Source: Lunularia cruciata (taxonomy: Eukaryota; Streptophyta; Marchantiopsida; Lunulariales; Lunulariaceae). Taken from it: a stretch of DNA of 64,000 nt. Under the pieces are notes generated by a model. The model worked only from the letters and a program-made list of their open reading frames with translations, was not told the DNA's origin and made no database searches. Within the stretch, counting starts at the first letter, position 1; every line of letters starts with the position of its first letter. A program made the position numbers and the translations under genes. Below are positions 57,076 through 64,000 of this stretch, in pieces. The stretch is from assembly GCA_948567375.1 (NCBI GenBank), contig OX419756.1, positions 191,001-255,000 on the forward strand, written 5' to 3'.

Positions 57076-58253
57076 TACTCTCTTGTACAACTAAATTCAT
57101 CTCCTATATTAATTAGAAAAATCTTTGTAGAGTAAGATTTTCCAATTTCTACTCCTTTTATTAGTATCAATAAAATATGGAAATTACCAACTTTTGTACC
57201 TTTGTTAAAACTCAAATATACACACTAGGTAAAAGCAAATTGCAAATCTTGTTGTACTTCTTTCACAACACTTCTGACAATTTAATCCTTCGATACTACT
57301 TCTAACAAAAACAATAGTAATTATCAACTTGGATGTTGAAATTTAATTTTTTTCTATATTTAGACTCATCATACACATCACAATTTAAATGATACAATCC
57401 CATTGATTAGCTGAAAGAATCACCCAAAATTCCAACAAGTTGGGGGACTACATCACTCGTCATAAATTTCATGCTAAACATATATACCAAATGTCATCTC
57501 AAGATACTCATATCCATAAATTAAAGTGTATTATGCAATGTGTTTGGGAAAAGAAAGTTGGAGACATAATATACTCATGATTATCCACTTTAGTTTATAT
57601 CTCCTTATCTCCCATAGAACTCAAAGGGATAAAGTTGAAGTTATGACCTAAATGCTCATTTCTTCTATGATATATATCTTCATTCCTCCTTACCTCCAGT
57701 TGAAGTCTAAACTAAAATAAACAAAGTTAAAATTTTGACCTCAAATCTTGTTTAGTTCATGATACACCCCTTCAACTTGAAGCTCTATAGCCATTTTTAG
57801 CCTTTGTAACAAGCTTCTCTAATTTCTTCACCGTCCAAGGCTTGTCACTTCAACATTCTTTCAAGAAAGATAAAATATTCTCATAAGAAAGTGACTATTT
57901 TCTGGTATTAATGTAGCTTGAATGCACAAAGACCTATCTAAAATGAACCTCAAACATAATATTTTCCTAAAAAATTATTTTCCCTTCTTTATATATTGAA
58001 GTTCTACCATAAAGGCCAATCATCACTTCTCATAGAATTAATAATATTTCATATAAAAAAATCACAATCAACATACTAGTCAAAGATTTCTATAACAAGT
58101 CTCTACCAACCCTTCATTCACTTCATTTACAAGTTTCACCAATTATAGGCTCTAGAATCCACATACAAGTCTCACTCAACGACTCTTAACTTCAAATATA
58201 AGTCTACATTAACTCCATCTACAAGATTCACCAACTTCTTTGCTAGTAAATAT

Positions 58254-58341
58254 ATTCACTCGATGAGACCTACAACTTTAGATTTGACTAATGAAAGATT
58301 CACTCGATGAGACCAATAACTTTAGATTTGACTAATGAAAG
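58254..58341. repeat. 44-bp tandem duplication
   Basis: ATTCACTCGATGAGACC begins at 58254 and 58298, each followed by ACTTTAGATTTGACTAATG. The two copies differ at about three positions. Confidence 0.9.
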
Positions 58342-58590
58342 ATAGTTCCAAGTAACTGACCTTGTACTCTCTTTTTTTACTTACAAATGAAGTTTATTTG
58401 AATTTACACTTTTCTATACTCATGAATTGCACTCATTTGAAATCAATCTTTGTTATATAAATCTTTACATGACCCATTCTATTAAATGGAATCAAATTAT
58501 TTTTTGCTGCAATTAATGATTCATACTGAAAAATCATCATTTGGAGATATTTTCTATCTTATATATGTTATACATGTGTAAAATTAGTTT

Positions 58591-58593
<3 letters not shown>

Positions 58594-58622
<29 letters not shown>
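58594..58622. repeat. (AT)n microsatellite
   Basis: About 29 bases of alternating A and T. Confidence 0.95.
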
Positions 58623-59995
58623 CTTGCCTATTTTAATGATTTAATCTATTTATTACATTTTATAACTGCTTGTCTTAAGCATTCATTGTCCTAGAGATAC
58701 TTTACCAGCCCCTTTTACTCCTTATGTGTCTACATATTTGGGAAGTTATTAATTTGAGAAGAATGAATATTTGGTTGCCAATACTAAACTTAAATTTTTG
58801 TAAGAATATTGGAAAATATGGACTCTTAGACTATCCCTAAAATAGTCCATATTTTCTTCATTAGCTATGATCCAAAAATTGCATCAAAGTATTTTAGAAT
58901 GAGATAGAAGAGCTATGCATTGAAATTGTCTATGCCAACTCTATAAGATAATCATGTGCCATTTATGTTGTTTTTGTGACTTCAAATTTATATATTAAAG
59001 TCTCTTTATACCCTTTAGGTGAGTTGTAGCAACTAAGATTTGGTATAAGTATCTTATAATTTAGTGGTGCTAAAATATTGCTCACAAGCAAAAAGTTATT
59101 CCTTTGAAATATCTTCTTACCAATTAGTTTTGTCATGGAAAATCAGTCATCGTTATTATTCTCTCAAAATTCTGTTGCTTTGTCAGTTGTGGTTGAGCTT
59201 TCTCTTTCAACAATTGAGCAAAACATGCAAAATATTATGGTGTAGCCTAAATCACAATTTTATTCATTTCTATATCTATTAGTACTTTGGACTAATACTA
59301 TCAAAGTTAAGACAATTCAACTTCTAAATATATATAATATAAATCAAATTTTACAATAAGTAATTATTGAAAGTATTAAGTATTTGAAAGTTTTGATCAA
59401 TATAATACATTAGAAACTAATGAAAATATGCTTGGATAGAAAATTCTAAATGATTTTGATATTGTAGTATATTGAGGAATATAGATTCCTTCCATCCAAA
59501 TCTTACTCTAACATTAATATAGAAGACACAAATCCAAGAGAGAACAAAGAAATTGATGGGATATACTTTAGATGTTTGACTTCCTTTTGAATATTTATAA
59601 CTACCCTTTAAGTAATCTTTTATGAAACTACTTTGTTCTTATACGTTCCTTCTCTTATACATAAACAAAATTCTACATTTCTACTTTAGTCATAAAATGG
59701 TGATTGGTTTCCAATATATATATACTAAAATTTAACTAAAACTAAAATTTAATTTAAAATTTAAAATTTAATTAATTTAAAAAAATTTAAAAAAACTAAA
59801 ATTTGCAAGTCTAATTTAGTCATCAAATGGTAATAAATCATAGAGTTATATCAATTGCAACTTTTTTGAATAATGGTAAGTATATACTTGGTGTTGAAAT
59901 TTATATATATTTTTTCCATTGATCAACAAAAGTATCAATAAAGATCACCATTTGGCTTGAAGACTTCATTCTCATGAATTTATTATAGAAAAATG

Positions 59996-60100
59996 AGCAG
60001 AAGTTATAATCTTGATTATAACTTCTGAACAGAAGTTATATCTTGATTATAACTTCTGAACAGAAGTGCTCTTGATTATAACTTCTGAGCAGAAGCATTA
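59996..60100. repeat. Hairpin-forming minisatellite, about 31-bp unit
   Basis: The phrase CAGAAGTTATAATCTTGATT, then ATAACTTCTGA, recurs about 3.5 times with small changes. The first unit is nearly self-complementary: AGAAGTTATAATC and GATTATAACTTCT are separated by TT. Confidence 0.85.
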
Positions 60101-62939
60101 TAATCTTGAGATAAATCTGTACATGAACATAAAATATGATGTTAAATCAATTATTATCTTGAGATATAATTGTTTGTGAATTAAAGTTTGATGTTTGAAA
60201 TGGGATGTCTAGGTTAGTAGAAACTCTTTCATTTTCTATTTTGGTATATTATTTGCATTCAAATTCAACCACAACTACAAATATCAAGCATTGATGGATA
60301 TTCACTCACTTCTCAAAGTTAAAACTGAACATTATCTAGACCTCTTCAAAAGAATCTCTTTGGGTATTTAAGCTTGTTTAATGACTCCTTTATTTTTCTC
60401 AATAGTTAGCTTTATTCTTGGAAATATATATTGAAATGATCTCTATATTGTTTTTATCTTCATATCCTTAGCTAACATAAAACCTCTTAGTGGTTTTGGT
60501 TGCAAAAGGTTTCTTGTATTTTATTCAATTTTCAAAGATGTTTTGAAGTAAACTAAGATGCCTTACTATTATTCTATGCTAAAATTGATTTTTCCTTGTA
60601 GAGTTTCACTTTCAAATAATATGGAACATCAACTTTGCCAGATTTTTGTTTGTTTTATGTACTTAATGTCTCTATAAATTCAGTTCTACAATGTGCCACA
60701 TCTTATATTTTTTATTATTTTATCATTAAAATTTAAATTGAAAGAAGAATTTTTTTAATTTCACTTCATACAACTATATCTTTATTGTATATCCTTTCCA
60801 CTTTACTTAACTTGAAATCAATAGACATTTGTAGCTTTCAATTTATTCAACACTAAAAGTAGCACTTTGTTATTCCTCCAAGATGTGTGATATATTTTCA
60901 TGGAATATGGATCTTACCATGTACATTTTTTATTGCACACTTTTCTCCAAAATGCACTTTTTTAATTTTTTTCATTAAGTAGTTGATAATATTATTAATA
61001 TATTGCACAAAAACTACCTAATATTAATAATTATAGTAGTAACAAGCATAAAATCTACTTAATTTGAGCCCAAATTGCATTTCAAGCTCAACTATTCATA
61101 CATTTGCTACAAGATTAGATTGATTGATTGCAAGTCAATTAAGATTCAGGAAAAAATTTCTTATAGTTAGGGTCTTGTGGAATGGTTTATTCATCTAGTG
61201 ACTCAATTGCACATGGAATCTAATTAGGTTTAGTGTATGTTAAACTATGATTCATGGTTCTTTGCTTGTGGATCACTCATTAATTAAATCCATCAAAAAT
61301 TAATATTAGGGGTATAAAAAGTTTAAAATTTATGTTTGCATCTTAAACTCTAATCATTTTGTAAGTTAGTAGTCAACCACTAACACCAACACCACAATCC
61401 ATCTCATGTCTTTGGATCAACACTTTAAGATCTTAAGACACTTAGAGATCCTACTCTTACACATATTTTAGGATTATGTGCAAATCATTCTTCCTTTTTG
61501 GTCTTCTACAAATCTAGCTTGACCAAAATAGTAAAACCTATTTCTAGGGGATTCCATTTGTAGCATTAAGGGATAAATTTGTCTTGTTAAAAGGTTCTTG
61601 CCAAGGACCTTCTAATGGTACAAAGAGCACATATATTTAGATACTAGATGCTCTACAAAGATCAAAAACATACCTTTTCTCATTTTAAACTTAAGAGAAC
61701 TCAAGCCCTAAATTTGAGACACTAAGACTAAGCTATGACACAAATGAAATACATCCTTCAGTACTTATGTGCTTGCAATGATATTGCTTTTGTTGAGAGT
61801 ATTTTAACAAAAAATTTGAAGGACACGCAAATCAGGCTAAGTGTACAATTATTCAAATGAGAGATTAATCTACCCAACTTGAGGAGTTTTTTACTTTAGC
61901 TAATTAGCACCACAACCATGATTCATTTGTTAAATAGGTGTCTATAACAATGTTTATCTTTTTTGTACTATCTTGATCAGAGTTTTCAAGCAAGATAAAG
62001 ATAAAATAAGTTGCTTTTGTACTCTCATAATTATGGTATCAAATACATAGAGTCTCAAGTGTTAGAATTTAAGTCCCACTTATGGAATGTGATCCAATTT
62101 ATCGAAGTCTCAAAGATACCAACTTAAATTTTCATTTCAACTTGAGTAAAGCACCTTCATTGATGTGAGTAAGATTTGAAGGTCGCTACATTCATAACTT
62201 GAGTGTACAAGAAAATTTCGAAGAAATCTAAAAGTAACATACTTCTTAGTACTGCATTTTTTCCTATATTTCTTTCTGGATAGCCAGAAAAATCAACATC
62301 ATCCATCACTTAGATGAATGGAATAACATATCAAATATGTAACTAATATACCAATACAAATTTTACCACTAATGGTCTCATATGCAAGTCATAATAATCA
62401 ACGTCTTCCTTAATTAAGATTTGACTCTATTACTCAAAGACTTCATCAAGAATGGTTTTCACTTTTGGGCATCTACTTCTACTTTTGGATAAAACCAAGA
62501 ACATAAAAGAACTAAGGTGGGCTTTATTGAAAGTTGAATTTTGAAGTTTTCTCCTAAAGACGTGTAATATTCAACAATCTCCATACTTCCATATAATTAA
62601 CATGCTTAGTTTTGAAGTGATAAATGTGGATTTTACCATTCTTTTGAATCTATTGTAAAAGTGAGGTGTTAGCATTAAAGTGGTACATATGGATTCTACC
62701 ATTCTTTGTATCGATCATAAAAAATATGCGAATCATTTTGGTCCTTACTGAATTTTGCATGAAAACTCTCTATATTTTTGCAATAGGAAAATTTGTGAAC
62801 ACACTTTTTTTGGAATTGTAATCTTTCATCGATCATCTTCTTGATTCGAAGTAATTGGTATATCATAGTACTTCTTGGACATGCTTTGTGATTGAAATAT
62901 TTATTTCATTTCAAGTATACTCAGTAGATCTACTTGTTT

Positions 62940-64000
<1,061 letters not shown>

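Noticed and set aside
59064-59282. 72-codon ORF as a copia RNase H fragment
   Set aside because: A vague resemblance in one frame did not hold over more than a few residues.

Overview
This window looks like nuclear DNA from a land plant with a large, retrotransposon-packed genome. The only recognisable host gene is the first coding exon of a plant-type RAB-A (Rab11 class) small GTPase at the far right (63524-63741). Almost everything from 1 to about 54450 is nested, decayed LTR retrotransposons. The lineage cannot be fixed from the sequence; the dense, old Ty3/gypsy layering and AT-rich intergenic DNA would fit a gymnosperm, fern or lycophyte (inference).

Layout. 1-3880: a Ty3/gypsy element (element A, minus strand) running off the left edge, with 5' LTR, a tRNA-Asp-like primer site, an extra ORF and a broken gag. 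3881-5228: right end of a giant-LTR unit (GL1). 5229-6390: pyrimidine-rich spacer. 6390-22835: a gypsy element (element B, plus strand) with gag, RT, RNase H and integrase remains, split by GL2, GL3 and GL4. 22835-31937: a gypsy element (element C, minus) split by GL5 and GL6. 31938-about 42300: a gag-bearing relative of B (element D, minus) split by GL7, which is itself split by GL8. About 42330-54428: a gypsy element (element E, plus) split by an older giant-LTR unit (K, carrying a short non-autonomous element) and by GL10. 54430-62940: AT-rich DNA with microsatellites, short tandem duplications and faint relics. 62940-64000: gene-like DNA with the RAB-A exon.

The most interesting content is the GL family. 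At least eight units begin TGTGG(T)ACCCAC and end GGTTGTCACA, and seven or more are bounded by 5-bp target-site duplications I could read directly. One pair of such units (48560-45245, minus) flanks a primer-binding site, a short internal region and a polypurine tract, so the units are LTRs. The other units are therefore solo LTRs of a very long-LTR retrotransposon. The roughly 3.8-kb class carries, upstream of its TATA-like box and in the same orientation, a long ORF of about 880 codons. It encodes a globular N-terminal domain (core like PHYIVPFAAHFY), an acidic middle, a long coiled coil and a conserved C-terminal tail. A 1.8-1.9-kb class keeps the same ends but only the ORF tail. Unit K and a fainter relic near 55200-55870 belong to an older branch. 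The ORF copies are broken largely by CAG-to-TAG and CGA-to-TGA changes, consistent with decay of methylated cytosines in a once-intact reading frame.

No rRNA, tRNA, CRISPR or prokaryotic-style operon was seen. Product names for retroelement parts rest on motif recognition by eye; no database search was run.
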